Source of the DNA: Paratrimastix pyriformis
Lineage: Eukaryota; Preaxostyla; Paratrimastigidae
Direction of reading: 5' to 3'
DNA length: 64,000 nt
Assembly (NCBI GenBank): GCA_027972325.1
Contig: JAPMOS010000002.1
Coordinates: 1,276,001 to 1,340,000, forward strand
Part shown: positions 1 through 15,854 of the stretch, piece by piece
How the letters are laid out: every line of letters starts with the position of its first letter
Position numbering within the stretch: position 1 is the first letter of the stretch
The notes under the pieces: model-generated
Told to the model about the DNA's origin: nothing
The model's input: the letters and a program-made list of their open reading frames with translations, nothing else
Database searches by the model: none
Program-made: the position numbers and the translations under genes

Positions 1-120
1 AGCATCAACACCCTCCGGTACGCGGGGGCCCTGATGGCGGCCCCCCCGACGGCCGTCCTCGCCCCCGACCCCAACGACCCCGCCGCCTGGAGCAGCCAGG
101 CCGCCCGCAGCTGGCTCCAG

Positions 121-169
<49 letters not shown>

Positions 170-893
170 CCCGAGGCGGGCCCCGCATGGGATCTTGGGC
201 AGGGCGCCTCACCCGATCACCCGGCGCATGGCTGGCTTCCCCCCACCGCGCGGCAGGGGGCTGGCAAGGGGCGCCTGGACCCGAGTGCGGTCCTGCCCGA
301 GCCCGCCGACAACGGGCGCACCCTGGCCGAGATGCCCGAGCAGACCTTCCTCGCCCGGGCGACCGCCTCGGGGGCGCTGTCCCTGGTCGCGGCAAAGAAG
401 ATCTACACGGACCTCTGGGCCCGCGTCGCCGACACCCGCACCCGCCAGCGCAAGCAGATCATGAAGGTCCGCCCCCCTCGCCCAAGCCGGCCCGTGAGCC
501 ACCCTTTCGCTCTCCCCCCTACTCTCACCCACCCACGCACCCACCCACGCACACCTACGCACGCACGCACGCACGCACGTGCACACGTGCACACGCACAC
601 GCACACGATCAGTCCCTTTGCTCCACACACACGCACACCCTCCCTCTCCCTCACGCTCCCTCCCTCTCGCTCGCGCTCGCCTCCTCCACGCCCGTGCCCC
701 CGACCAGCTGCGGGGCGGCAGGCGGGCCGCGGATGGGCAGGACGAGTGGGCGGCCGAGCTGCTGGCGCGGCTGGAGGAGGAGAAGCACCAGCCATCGCCC
801 TACGTCCGCGTGCTCGCCCCATCCCGTCCGGCGGCCGAGGGCCCCGCCGGTCAGGGCGCAGGGTCGGAGGGCCGACAGGACCAGCCCGCCTGA
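1..893 (+). CDS. Kinesin-like protein, 3' end (5' part outside window)
   Basis: The window opens inside a kinesin motor domain. Residues 1-11, SINTLRYAGAL, match the end of the motor core (consensus NTLRYADR). Three exons fit in phase: 1-120, 269-466 and 708-893 (TGA). After the motor, residues of about 30-85 look like a SAM domain, with W-S..A..WL near its start and G-R-T-L-A-E-M...F...A..G..S...A.KIYTDL later; this is inference from pattern. A short charged and Pro/Ala-rich tail follows. A C-terminal SAM next to a kinesin motor would be unusual, since kinesin-13 relatives such as KIF24 carry SAM at the N-terminus. The first intron begins with GT followed by 45 C residues. The gene ends tail to tail with the DHHC gene, 235 bp away. 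Kinesin identity is fairly sure; subfamily is not. Confidence 0.6.
123..167 (+). repeat. Poly-C tract inside the kinesin intron
   Basis: A run of 45 C starts two bases after the donor GT at 121. It lies on the sense strand, so it is a pure pyrimidine stretch within the intron 121-268. Similar tracts occur in introns of other genes here. Confidence 0.95.
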
Positions 894-1128
894 GCGCGCC
901 ATCCCTGGGAGACCAGCCCCCTGAGCGCCTGGCCAGGCGAGGATGCGCGGGTTGCGAGAGACGGATCGTCGGGTTGTCGGAATCACACGTGCGATCAATT
1001 CGAGTCGCACACCCTGCCCGTCTACAGGAATTAGGATGCGGCGAGGTGGGGAGGGGGTGGGGAGGTGGGCTGAGGGAGGGGGAGGTGTGTTGGGGGAGGG
1101 GCCGCTGGCGCCAGGCAATGACGGCGCA

Positions 1129-2691
1129 TCATCGGGTCGCGGCCAGTGCCGCGGCCGCGGAAGGGGCGAAGGAGGGCGAGGGCGGTCCCACCGAGACCAG
1201 CGGGGCGGGCGGGGCCTGACGAGCCGGCAGCCCCATGTCCGTCGTTGGGGTTGGGCCCTCGCCTTCGTACAGGGCGGGGCTCTCGTACAGGGCGGGGCCG
1301 GGGCGCTGCGGGAATGCCGGTAAGAACCAGGCCAGGACGTTCCTGCGCCCGCCGCCAGATGCCCCCAGGGGATCAGCCGACGCACCTCGGACCAGCCGCC
1401 GCCCCGCAGGGATTCAGGGACCGGCCGATAGGCACACAGACCGGCGGCCCATGGAAAAGGCTTCCCGCAGATTGGCTGCCACACCCCGGTCGTAGGGGTT
1501 CCTGTAGCCCTGCACGGCAGCAAGGCACGCACGGGCCACAGAACACGTCCGTGTGGGACCGATTCGAGGTGGAGGCGGCGGGGAGGGGGAGGGGCAGACC
1601 GGGATCCGCTTGCGCCGCTCGATGTTGGCGTAGAACTCGATGGTGGTCTGGTTGGTGGCGCACAGGTACAGCTGCGACCACCCCGGGACAGGTAGCCACC
1701 CGATGATGGTCTTGCGGGTGGCGCACGCACAGGGAGGCGGGGCCCACAGGGAGGCCCACAGGGAAGCGAGGCGGTGCTGCACACGAAGGCCTCTCGGCGG
1801 GTGCCCTCCAATTGGAGGGCAGACGGACCTGCATCCCAAGGAGTGGCGTCAGGGCCAGGGTGATGGCCGTGGCCGTGGCGAAGATGACCAGCACCAGCAC
1901 CAGCTCGATGCTGCCGTCGACCGAATTCTGCGCCACCAACGCCATCCGCCATCCGCGTCGGGGTGAGGAGAGGAGCGGGAGGAGGAGCGGGACGGGCAGT
2001 GGTGAGAGGGGCCGGCAAAGGCATGATGCAGGGTCAGGACCGACCCAGTTGGACCGCACCACGGGGAGCGCCATGACCACCACGTAGAGGGCGCCGATGT
2101 AGAGGTAAACCATGAAGAGCACGAAGAACCGCATGTTGGCCTCCCCCACGCAGCCCGCAATCCAGGGGCCTGCGAGCGGAACGTGGGGCAGCGCGATCAT
2201 ATGGGCAATGCAAGAGGTGCGGCTGGAGGCGCAGACAGTGGTGGTCCATCTTGCGGATGCAGCCCCCGCACTGGCGGCAGTGGTGCGCCCGGAGCGGCTT
2301 CCGGATGCCGCAACGGCGGCACAGCGGATCGAAGCCCTCGCCCGTCTTGGGGTCCACTGGGACGCAGTCATCCTATACTTTCGAGGTGCAGGGGACTCGG
2401 TCCCACCAGACAGACCGCCGGGGGGGTGGGACGCTCCGGATCAGCCTTCGGGACGTTATTCCATTTTCGGGACCGATGACAAATGGCAAAATTCCAGAGG
2501 ACGTTAAATAGGAGGAAAATAGCGAAGCATACGTGGAGAAGGAGCCGAAGACAAAAATGCGGGAAAACGAGGGGGTAAATGATCACCATGGCTGGGAGAG
2601 CAACAAAAAACACCATTGCCACAACGAAAAAAGGAAAAAATGGGCTGATTTTGGCCAAGATGAGGTCCGAGATCCCAATCAGGAGGTCCAT
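1129..2691 (-). CDS. DHHC-type protein S-palmitoyltransferase
   Basis: Membrane enzyme that transfers palmitate to protein cysteines. Seven exons fit in phase: 2691-2455, 2372-2237, 2169-2045, 1927-1829, 1671-1600, 1509-1442 and 1342-1129. The N-terminus holds two hydrophobic segments. The zinc-binding cysteine-rich domain follows: C-R-R-C-G..KP-L-R-A-H-H-C..C..C-I-R-K-M-D-H-H-C-P-W. The catalytic DHHC codon for Cys is split by the second intron. Two further membrane segments follow (FFVLFMVYLYIGALY and LVLVLVIFATATAITL), then the family TTxE motif as NQTTIEFYANIER, and NPYDRGVAANLREAF. The C-terminal exon (NVLAWFLPAFP) matches the usual end of the catalytic core, followed by a Pro/Ala-rich tail. 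The start ATG at 2691 is 68 bp from the divergent HAD-phosphatase ATG. All six introns have GTC donors. Substrate and membrane location cannot be read. Confidence 0.93.
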
Positions 2692-2759
2692 GAGAACAAA
2701 CCCGGCGAGTCCTGCCGGATTGTAGGCTGCGTTACCCCTTGGCTATTCCGACAAATCTG
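2692..2759. promoter_or_regulatory. Bidirectional promoter between DHHC and HAD-phosphatase genes
   Basis: Only 68 bp separate the two divergent start codons, so both core promoters and 5' leaders must fit here or overlap the opposite gene. It lies in an AT-richer valley (about 2480-3200). I see no TATA box or other known motif. Confidence 0.55.
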
Positions 2760-4287
2760 ATGGCAATTTGGGTTTTTCTCGACTTGGATGGCTCGCTGAT
2801 CTTCAGAAGAAAAGGAGAGCGAGAGGATCATTACCACGCTGATTTGATGATACCAGGGTTTTCCATATTTTATCGGCCAGGGTGCATCGATTTTCTCCGC
2901 GCCTTGGCCGGCGAGCCGCGGATTGTCCTTAACATATACACAAGTATGACTGAAAGAAATGCGCGACTTATTGTTGACAAACTCATCGAGGAAGCACTTC
3001 TACCGCCCTCAATTTTCCGAATATTTTCCCGGGACTGGAATCAGCCCGATCCCGAAGGGAGCAAACCTTGGGATACAATGCGCGATTTCGATTTAATATT
3101 TAGAAGTTTTCCCGACTGTAATGAGCAGAATTCTATTGTGATCGACGACGAATCTGTCTGATTCTCTCTCTTGTTCTCCTCCTGATCCGTCTCAGAGAAA
3201 GGTGCGCCTACTTCTTGACAACCTCATTTTGGTGCCTTCGTACGAGTGGGCGAATGTATTGGGTACTCACCCACAGGCTCCCTGCTCGCCCCTGGGGCCT
3301 GGTTCCCCGCCTTTTTCATCGCCCTCGCCCTCGCCCTCTCCCGAACAGCCCCCAGCATCCCTCCTCGCCGATTCGCCGCCCTGCCCTTCGGGACCCTCTT
3401 CCTCTCCGATGTGCTCTTCCTCAATCCCCGCCCCCACTTCCCCGTCGTGCCAGACCCCGACTGCCACACCCGCAATCCCGCAATCCGATCTTGAAGCATC
3501 AGCACCAGCATCAGCATCAGCACCAACACCAGCATCAGCACCAACATCAGCATCAGCATCAGCACCACCGTCACCGTCACCGTCACCCTCATCACCGCCG
3601 CCGTTGTCATCGCCGCCACTGGCACTGCCATCACCGCCATCACCCACTCGGCCATCACCGACCCCCCTTGCCCCGCCCGACCAGAAGGACCGCTACCCCG
3701 CGGCTGCGGCTGCGGGTGTGGTGCCAGCCGCTCCGGCTCCCCCGGTGCCCACATCCGCCCCCGCCCCTGGTGGGGGTCCCGAGAGCGACGCTGAGGCGGC
3801 CCTGCTGCCTGCCCTGGCCCGGCACCTGCTGATGGTGGCCCGTGACCTGCCCAGCGGAGCCGACGTGCGGCCCTTCCTGCGGGCCCACCCCTTCGCCCTC
3901 TCGCCCCCCCTGCCGCCCCCCTCCTCCTCGCCCGTCCGCTCGCCACCGTCCCGCGCCCGCATCCACCCTCGGCACGAACCTCGCGGGTGGGACCGTCCCG
4001 AGTGTCACGGGTGGGAGGGACCCGTATGGGGGCTGGGCTATGGGCGGGCCCGTCTCGAGGAGCCCCCGCCGCGGGACTGCCGCCTTCGGCCGGACCGGCA
4101 CCTTCAGCCCGACCGCTGGCCCGGCTGCCCATCCCCAGCTTCCTGGGGGGACCCTCGGGACCCCGCCCCACGCCCGCCTCCCCTCGACGGCTGGGCGCGG
4201 ACCGGCTGGGACCCCGCCCCACGTGAGCCTCCCCCCGAGGGCTGGGACGCCCCGGTCGGCGGCTGGGACCCACAGGTCTTCCGCTGA
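2760..4287 (+). CDS. NIF/FCP1-like HAD phosphatase with Pro/Ser-rich insert
   Basis: HAD-superfamily phosphatase of the TFIIF-interacting CTD-phosphatase (SCP/FCP1) type, acting on phospho-Ser/Thr proteins. Exons are 2760-3155 and 3196-4287. Motif I is D-L-D-G-S near residue 7 (family DxDx(T/V), here with Ser as the fifth residue). Next come the family YRPGCIDFLRAL block, motif II as LNIYTSM, and the acidic motif as SIVIDDES, split by the intron. The expected C-terminal helix block (DAEAALLPALARHL..ARDLPSGADVRPFL) appears only after about 170 residues of Pro/Ser/Ala-rich sequence, so the core fold seems to carry a large low-complexity insert. That insert stays in frame but could hide an unrecognised intron. 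A Trp/Pro/Arg-rich tail with repeated GWD-like units ends the protein. The start was chosen at ATG 2760 because MAIWVFLDLDG places motif I normally. Confidence 0.8.
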
Positions 4288-5665
4288 GCAAAAAATCTGG
4301 CATGCCCAGCGCTCCCAGCACAGATCCCCCCGACCGGCGAGCCGCGGCGTTGGCGGGCGGGGTGCTGATGCATGCGTGCATGTTCAGGGCGGGGGGGGTG
4401 GGCGGAAGAACAGAACAACAATGTGCGCAAACGGGGGATGGGACGCGGACGGGGCCTGACGGCCCGATGACATCCACCACTGGGATGACCCGAGAGCAGA
4501 GGGAGAAAGTCGACAAGCCACCCAAGGCAGCAACCCATGCGGAGCTCAGGGGGGCGGGGGGAGCTCGCCCCGGCCAGGGGGACGAAGGCCGGGGAAGAAC
4601 GGACCGGATCGGACCCGAAGAAAAACAGCAGTCCGACAACAACGACAGCAACGGCATCACCAAAAAAAAAAAAAGACAAACAAACAGACGACAGACAGAA
4701 AGAAAGACGACAGACAGACAGACAGACAGACAAAGGCAAAACGACACAATGCAAAGCAAATCGAAGCAAATCAAATCAAAGCAAATCGAAGCAGCAAAAA
4801 ACAAGGAAAATACCAAAAAGCAAAGCAAAGGGAAAACGGGGGAAACAGAAGCGGAGGCGGAGGCGGAGGAAGCGGCGGGCGCAGAAAAGAAACCGAAGCC
4901 CAAGCGGCACCGAGGCCGATCCCGAGGGCGGCGCGGAAAAGGCAGAGGCGGCAGGGGGCCAGAGGGGCCAGCTGGGGGAGGGGCGGAGGGCAAAAACGAC
5001 AAGGCCGGGGTGGGAGGGGAGCCGGGGGCCCGGCCCAAACAAACAGAGGCCCACCCGCGCGCCTTTTGGAGGAAGGCACGCAGGGCGGCCCAACAGAAGA
5101 GAGGGGAGGGGAGGGGAGGAAGGGCGAAGGGGAGGATACCTGCAGGCGGCCGGGGCGGGCAGAGGGGAAGGCCGTCGGGTTGTTGGCAAGCGGAAGGGGG
5201 CGGGGGGATGGATGGATAGAACAACCAAAAGACCACCGGCACAAGCAGGTGGGGCAGCGCATCGAGGAGGAGGAAGATGAGGAGGGGAAGGGGAAGGGGA
5301 AGGGGAAGGGAAGTGCCAGTGGAGAGCCAACGCACGACCGAACCGACCACAGGAAACCACCCAGACGAAGACCCGACGAAGACCCGACGAAGACCCGACG
5401 AAGACCCGACGAAGACACCGACCCGAGACCCGAGACCCGAGACCGGCCATGGGGAGAAGCGAGTCAACCACCAAAGAAAGACCGTAAGACAAACAGGGGG
5501 CGCCGGCGACGCCCCGAAAAAGGAGAGAAGGCGAGGGAGCGAGCGCCCCAGAGGAGCAGGAGCGCTGAGACGGGGGAGGGGAGGGGAGGGGATGGGGGAG
5601 GGCGAGCAGTCCACAAGGGGGGAAGAAAGGCTGCCTGAGAAACCAAACCGGACACCATACAAACA

Positions 5666-5699
<34 letters not shown>

Positions 5700-6310
5700 G
5701 GACCACGAAGGGCTAGTAGCAGGCCGAACAGCACGCAGCCACTCAGCCAGCATGCCGCATGGGCCGCCCGGGGCGGGCCGGCAAGCCGAACAAAGACACG
5801 CGTGAAGCAGCCGACCCAACGGCCCCGCAGCCACACGCGCCACGCCATGCGCCCAGACATGGCCGCAAAGGCCCATCGGCCATGCGCGAGCAGAGGCGGC
5901 GCACTACACGTAGGCGGGGGAGGAGGAGGGGAGGGGAGGGAGTCAACCAGCGGGGGAAAAAACCAACAGCGCGCCACAGGGGCGGGGGGGGGGGGGGGGG
6001 GGGGGTGGAGGCCAACCAAAGAAAACGACCACGGGCAGACAGGGCAGACGGGGCAGACAGGACACGCACGGGCAGACAGACAGCACGCGCGCAGGCGCAC
6101 AGCACAATCAAAAACGGCGAGCAGAGGGTGGGGGCGGAGGATGAGGACGGGTATGGACAAAGCCAGAGTCAGGGTCAGGGTTGCAGACAGGCGGCCGGAT
6201 GGGCCTGCGGAGAGAGCGGAGGGGAGAGCAGCGAACCGTGCGAGCCGTAGACAAAAAGGCGCAGGATGAGATCGATCCGTGGGAGTTGCAGGGGCGAATG
6301 AGGCGGGCCA

Positions 6311-6355
<45 letters not shown>

Positions 6356-6382
6356 CGCTGGGCGGGTGGATCGATTACCTCG
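4288..6382. other. Convergent intergenic region filled with simple repeats
   Basis: No believable gene is seen on either strand across about 2.1 kb between two 3' ends. The + strand is strongly purine and A/C biased. It contains (GACA)n near 4695-4730, a GGGAAG-type run near 5285-5305, five copies of a 12-bp GACGAAGACCC-like unit (5363-5415), (CCAG)n at 5665-5698, poly-G at about 5986-6005, and (GGCT)n at 6311-6355. A 978-codon open frame exists on the - strand, but its composition (Pro/Leu/Ser/Phe/Cys) shows no domain and it looks like a by-product of strand bias. Confidence 0.6.
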
Positions 6383-11231
<4,849 letters not shown>

Positions 11232-11311
11232 TCAAAGACGACGTCGCCAGGGTGTGTCAGACTCATCCAGTGTTCAACTTTTCAAAAACGTGACAAAGCA
11301 GCATCGAAAAA

Positions 11312-14235
11312 CTAAGCATCAAAACCATCTGTGAGAGGCAAAATGTTGTCGCGGCCCGTCAGGGAATCCAATAGTGCCCCACGAACAACAGAATCGCCCA
11401 CGGCACCAATCCAGTCCGAATTGGCGGCCTCAACATCGAAGCGGCCCGTCTCGAACTCGACAAAATGTTCCTCTTCTTGACGCCTCCGCACCCTGCTCGC
11501 TGCGGGCGGCTTAGAGGTCGCCGTCTGTGCCGAAGAGGCTGCTCCCGGGGCCGCTTGAACGCCCCCATAGCCCGGCCAGGCCTGGGCGTAGTACTGGGCA
11601 TACCACGCCTGCCACTGCTGCTGCTGCTGGGCAGTGGCTACGGGCTGCGCTCCGGCAGGGCCCATCAGGGGCCGCGTCAGACCCGACGGATCGGCGCCGC
11701 TCCTGCGGAAAGCCCGCCCAATCATGCCATGCAATCATGCAGGGGCAGCCCCACCATCAGCAGGGAGAAACGGCAGCCGCGAGATCGCCGGCGGAGCGGG
11801 ATGGGGGATGGGGGATGGGGATGGGGATGGGGGATGGGGGATGGGGGATGGGGGATGGGTGTGCGGACATTGCCATCTGGGCGGCCTGCTGCTGCTGGAG
11901 GAGCTGGGCGTGCGGGGGCAGCACAGAGGGCGGCTTCTGGGGGGAGCGGCCCCACGAGCACCGCACCCGATGCGACCCTGCCAGGACCGGGTGCGAAGGC
12001 GAGCGGCCGACCGAGGGCCCAATGAACGGATGCGAGTGGGGCGGGCGGTGGCAATCCGTCGGGCACGGGGGGCGCGGGGGCGGACCGATGACCTGGCCGT
12101 TCATGTCGCTGATGGCCCGCTCGGCCGAGGGGCGCGTCATGAACTGGACGAAGCCGCACCCCTTGCCCACAGGGATCTTCACGTAGGCGATGCTCCCGTA
12201 CACCATGAAGACCCTGCCCACCACCCCCGCGCCGGAGCGGATGACGTGGCGATCGAAGGGGGCAGCCGGGGTGGGCGTGATGGGTATGGGGCCGCAACGC
12301 CGCACCGGGGTGGGAGACGAGGAGGGGGTGGCAAGGGCGGCAGGGCGGTGGCGGTCGCCGGGTGGCGAGTGCCTGTGGACGGACCGGCGCAGCTCGAGGT
12401 CGTCGACGGAGGGGTCCAGGTTGCCGATGAAGACGGTCGTATTGTTGGGGTCGTTGGCGTCCACCATCGCTGTGGTCCGGGCCACGTGCCGGGGGCCGGG
12501 CAGCGGTGGTGGGTGGCGTGAGGAGCAGAGAGACGCGAGGTGAGCACGGGCCGCCACTCCGGCCGGGCTGAGGCGACCGAGCCGAGATGGGGCAGGGGCA
12601 GGGGCAGGGGCAGGGGCAGGGGCAGGGGCAGGGGCAGGGGCAGGGGCAGGGGCAGGGGCAGGGGCAGGGGCAGGGGCAGGGGCAGGGGCAGGGGCAGGGG
12701 CAGGGGCCAGTGGCCAGTGGCCAGGGGGCCACCAGGGGCCAGGCAGGGGCAATGCTGCAGGGGCGGGGCGCAGACTGGAGCTGCCTGCGCCCTCGCGGGC
12801 CGGGGGCGGCGCCGAGCCCTGGGCCGTGGCGTTGGCCCCGGTGGCCGTCGAGCCGGTGCCGGTGCCACTCCCGATGCCGGGCATGGCTGCCCCCGCGGCA
12901 ACACGATATGGAGGGCAGGGTGAGGGAAGCCAGGGCAGAAGTGGGAGTGGGCGGGCGGTGGGGGCGGTGTGGGGGCGGTGGGGACGGGGCAGGGACGGGG
13001 CAGGGACGGACCCTTCCTGGGGGTGGCCGTGCGGATGCGCATGGGCTGGCCCTGGCAGTAGACGCCCTCCATCTCCGAGAGGGCCCGCTTGTAGTCCTCC
13101 TCCCCGTTGAACCGCACGAACCCAAAGCCTGCCCACGCACGCCCACATCGGCCCCATCATCCCATCGGCCCAGACGCATCAACGGGTGAGGCACGATCGC
13201 TCCACCCTCGCACTGCCATCCGGATGTGGGGCGGAGGGGGATGTGGGGCGGAGGGGGACGTGGGGACGTGGGGACGTGGGGACGTGGGGACGTGGGGACG
13301 TGGGGACGTGGGGATGTGGGGCGGAGGGGGACGTGGGGACGTGGGGACGTGGGGACGTGGGGACGGAAGGGAGACCTTTGCTCTGGCCGTTGGCGTCGCA
13401 GACGACCTTGGCGTTCTTCACGGACGGGTATTGGGAGATGAACGTTTGCTGCCCAAAGCAGAGGGGCCCGCAGGAGACGAGCCATCGATGAGACTCTCCA
13501 GCCATCCGTGCCGACCACCCCCCTTTGTTGCCACCTCCCTCCCTCATCTCCCTCACCTCCCCTCTTGGGCACGAGGGCTGGAGGCGGACCAGCAGGACGA
13601 AGTCCGAGACGGTGGGGGCCAGGTCGCCCACGAAGATGGCGAACTCCTCGCCCCCGGCCCGGTCCCCACGGTCCCCCCGATCCCGATCCCGGTCCCGGTC
13701 CCGGTCCCCCGACCCCTGGAGCGGCGCCAGGCCCACGGGGGTCACGGCGATGCCCGAAGACGAGGACCTGCGCCCCGATCAGCCCGGTCCCCAGCAGGAA
13801 ACAAGCCATACACGCATTCATGGATGCCTGGGTGCCAGAGGGTGCAAGGGTCGCTGCCGTTGGGGCGGAGCGGACTTTGAGGAGCCATATGCGGCCCAGT
13901 TCAAGCGGAAACAGCGGGACGTGCCCGGGATGGGCTGGCCGTTGCACTGGGTCAGGGCCCTCTGAGCCGAGAAGTGGTTGGTCTGGGAGGGGTTGTCGAA
14001 CAGGAAATGAGTTCGATGTCTGAGGACACAAACAGACAAAGTCAATGAATCCGTAGCCAGCCGGGAGCCCTGTGTTCTTGTCTCGTATTATCTTGACATT
14101 GGTCACCTCCCCGCTGTGTGCGAAGAGCCCCGCAATGAAGTGTTCGTCCATATAAGCATCAAGATCTCCAATCCAAAGGGAAGAGATCCCCTCGCTGGAA
14201 GCCGCACCATGGTCGGGTGGTGGCGTCCCTTGCAT
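11312..14235 (-). CDS. Three-RRM RNA-binding protein, TRNAU1AP/RBP45/Nam8-like
   Basis: RNA-binding protein of the family that includes human TRNAU1AP, plant RBP45/47 and yeast Nam8 (U1 snRNP, tRNA-Sec or poly(A) RNA roles). RRM1 begins SLWIGDLDAYMDEHFI, matching the family signature LWMGDLxPYMDE, followed by KIIRDKNTGLPAGYGFIDF. RRM2 is EEFAIFVGDLAPTVSDFVL, then SVKNAKVVCDANGQSKG and RFNGEEDYKRALSEMEG. RRM3 is NTTVFIGNLDPSVDDLEL, then VYGSIAYVKIPVGKGCGFVQF. The C-terminal exon is Gln/Trp/Tyr-rich (QWQAWYAQYYAQAWPGYGG), typical of the family, and ends with a divergent acidic tail. Introns carry GGGGCA and GTGGGGAC arrays. The start ATG at 14235 is 219 bp from the 3' end of the PHP gene upstream; the stop is 80 bp from the SMG9-like start. 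Family is sure; exact role is not. Confidence 0.88.
12592..12707. repeat. (GGGGCA)n hexamer array
   Basis: About nineteen tandem GGGGCA units within the RNA-binding protein gene, most likely intronic because they lie between the RRM2 and RRM3 exons. Pure C/T with G on the sense strand (TGCCCC). Confidence 0.9.
13258..13365. repeat. GTGGGGAC octamer array
   Basis: Tandem 8-bp GTGGGGAC units, interrupted once by a GGATGTGGGGCGGAGG segment that also occurs just upstream. It sits between two exons of RRM2 in the RNA-binding protein gene. Confidence 0.9.
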
Positions 14236-14454
14236 TCGGTGTTTTGAGTTTTTCCTTTTTGAGAAAGCTCCGTGGGAACCATCGACTCAGCCGAGTGTTT
14301 TGACAGCAGACACCACTCCGGAACCAAGCTCTGAGTTGTGAAAATGGCGAAAAGGAGTCACCCTCCGATCAATTTAGCTGGCGTGCGCGAATGACGAGAA
14401 TTTATTGTCGCGGTTGCACAGAAGATACTTTCGCTCTTTTTGATGACGGAGGAG

Positions 14455-15807
14455 TTAACTGGACTGGGCGAGGGAGGACCAAGTAGTCTTCAGATCAGGC
14501 CGTGCAGCGAGAAGCGCTTCAAGGAGTCCCCGGGTTTGCTGGGCCCAGGGGGCAGCCGACCACTCCCGCATCCCCTCGAGGGTGTGAATGTCGCCCCCGC
14601 CGCCCATCACAACGGGTGGCATCCGGGTGCGGAGCCGCTCCGCGATGTCCCGGGCTGCCGCCCTGTCGGCTGCGTCACGCTCCTTCCCAAAAACCACCTC
14701 GATCCCTGAGCAGCCCGCGATCCCCCGAGAGAGAGAGAGTGAGTGAGTGAGTGAGTGGGTGAGAGAGATGCGAGATGCGAGATGCGAGAAGGGGCGGACC
14801 ATCGAAGCGCCCCTCGGCGAGCATCTGCTCGGCCATGGCCAGCGGGATCTTGCTCTTGCAGGTGCAGGGGTGGGCCAAGATGGCCAGGCCGCCCGCCTCG
14901 CGGATCAGCCGGACGCACGAGTCCATGTCCAGCGTGTACTTGTACTCGACGTACACCCCAGGGATGAAGGCCCCGTCGGCCAGGAAGAGCGTGTAGGGCT
15001 CCTGGGTGGGCTCGTCCAGGATGCGCTGGTAGCGCTCCTGCTCTGGGCCGCCAGGCGCATGCGCTCCTTCAGCTGGGCCATCACAGCCTGGTTCTCGGGG
15101 CGGACGGGCGGCCGGCTGGTCGCACTTTGCGACGGGTGGATGCCCTATGGCGATGCCGCGAGCCCAAAGGTCGCTTGTGAAAGGCGGAGGGGAAGGAGAG
15201 GGGGAGAGGGGGAGGAGGGGGAGGAGGAGGGGAGGAGGAGGGAGGAGGGGGGAGGTGGCATACAGACCAGCGCTCGCACAATGTGTGGCCGGCCAACGGA
15301 CTCGCCCTCGCTGGCGAGCAAGCAATCAGCCTCGCTGATCGAAAACCCGAGCCGCCGGAGATTGGCCACCATCTCAGCCATCCGCTCGATCCGGGCTTGC
15401 TTGGAACGAGCGCACTAAAGCGGGGTCAGTGGCGGACAGCTGGACACCGGCGGACATGATCGATCAGAGTCTGGTTCTCTGGGTTGACGAAAATGCCCAC
15501 GATGTGCAGCCCGGAGTAAGGTTGCCCGCCAAGCTCTTTGGGAAGGCCAGAAGACATTTCTTGAGGAGACAAAAGCATGAAAGGGCGCGTATATACAAAA
15601 CGAACCAATGCCAACGATCCACTTTGGCAGCGCCGGGTTTTCACGGCTCAAATCCCGAAGGTGCGTAACAGTGGACAAAGAAGGAAGAGAGTCATGATCG
15701 GTAAAACCAACAATGCCAATGCCGTTCGCCGCGGCCTCATTTAAAAATGTTTCGTGGCTCATCTCTCCGTCACTGGCAGTTGTGTGATTATGCAAGGATT
15801 CGAGCAT
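14455..15807 (-). CDS. PHP-domain phosphoesterase
   Basis: Metal-dependent phosphoesterase of the polymerase/histidinol-phosphatase (PHP) superfamily, similar to bacterial YciV/RNase AM-type enzymes. Five exons fit in phase: 15807-15606, 15559-15456, 15414-15268, 15144-14800 and 14705-14455. Metal-binding motifs are visible: LHNHTTASDG (motif 1), GFTDHDS (motif 2), VGIEMSS with GLHIVGIF (motif 3), and AGGLAILAHP (motif 4), followed by FDGIEVVFGKERD and the closing VVMGGGGDIH. There is one oddity. In the fourth exon MAQLKERMRLAAQ and EQERYQRILDEP are in different frames, explained by loss of one base in the C/G run near 15042-15048; this is probably a sequence error. The start ATG 15807 is 47 bp from the divergent primase-like start. 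Confidence 0.9.
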
Positions 15808-15854
15808 TCTTTTCTCGAAGCAGCGACGCTGGTTGGTCCAACCCTGTCAAAGCC
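15808..15854. promoter_or_regulatory. Bidirectional promoter between PHP and primase-like genes
   Basis: 47 bp between divergent start codons, in an AT-richer stretch. There is a T-rich patch next to the PHP start and no recognisable TATA element. Confidence 0.5.

Noticed and set aside
3224-6160. 978-codon open frame on the - strand
   Set aside because: It overlaps the well-supported HAD-phosphatase gene and a repeat region, and its composition is driven by strand bias, with no domain.
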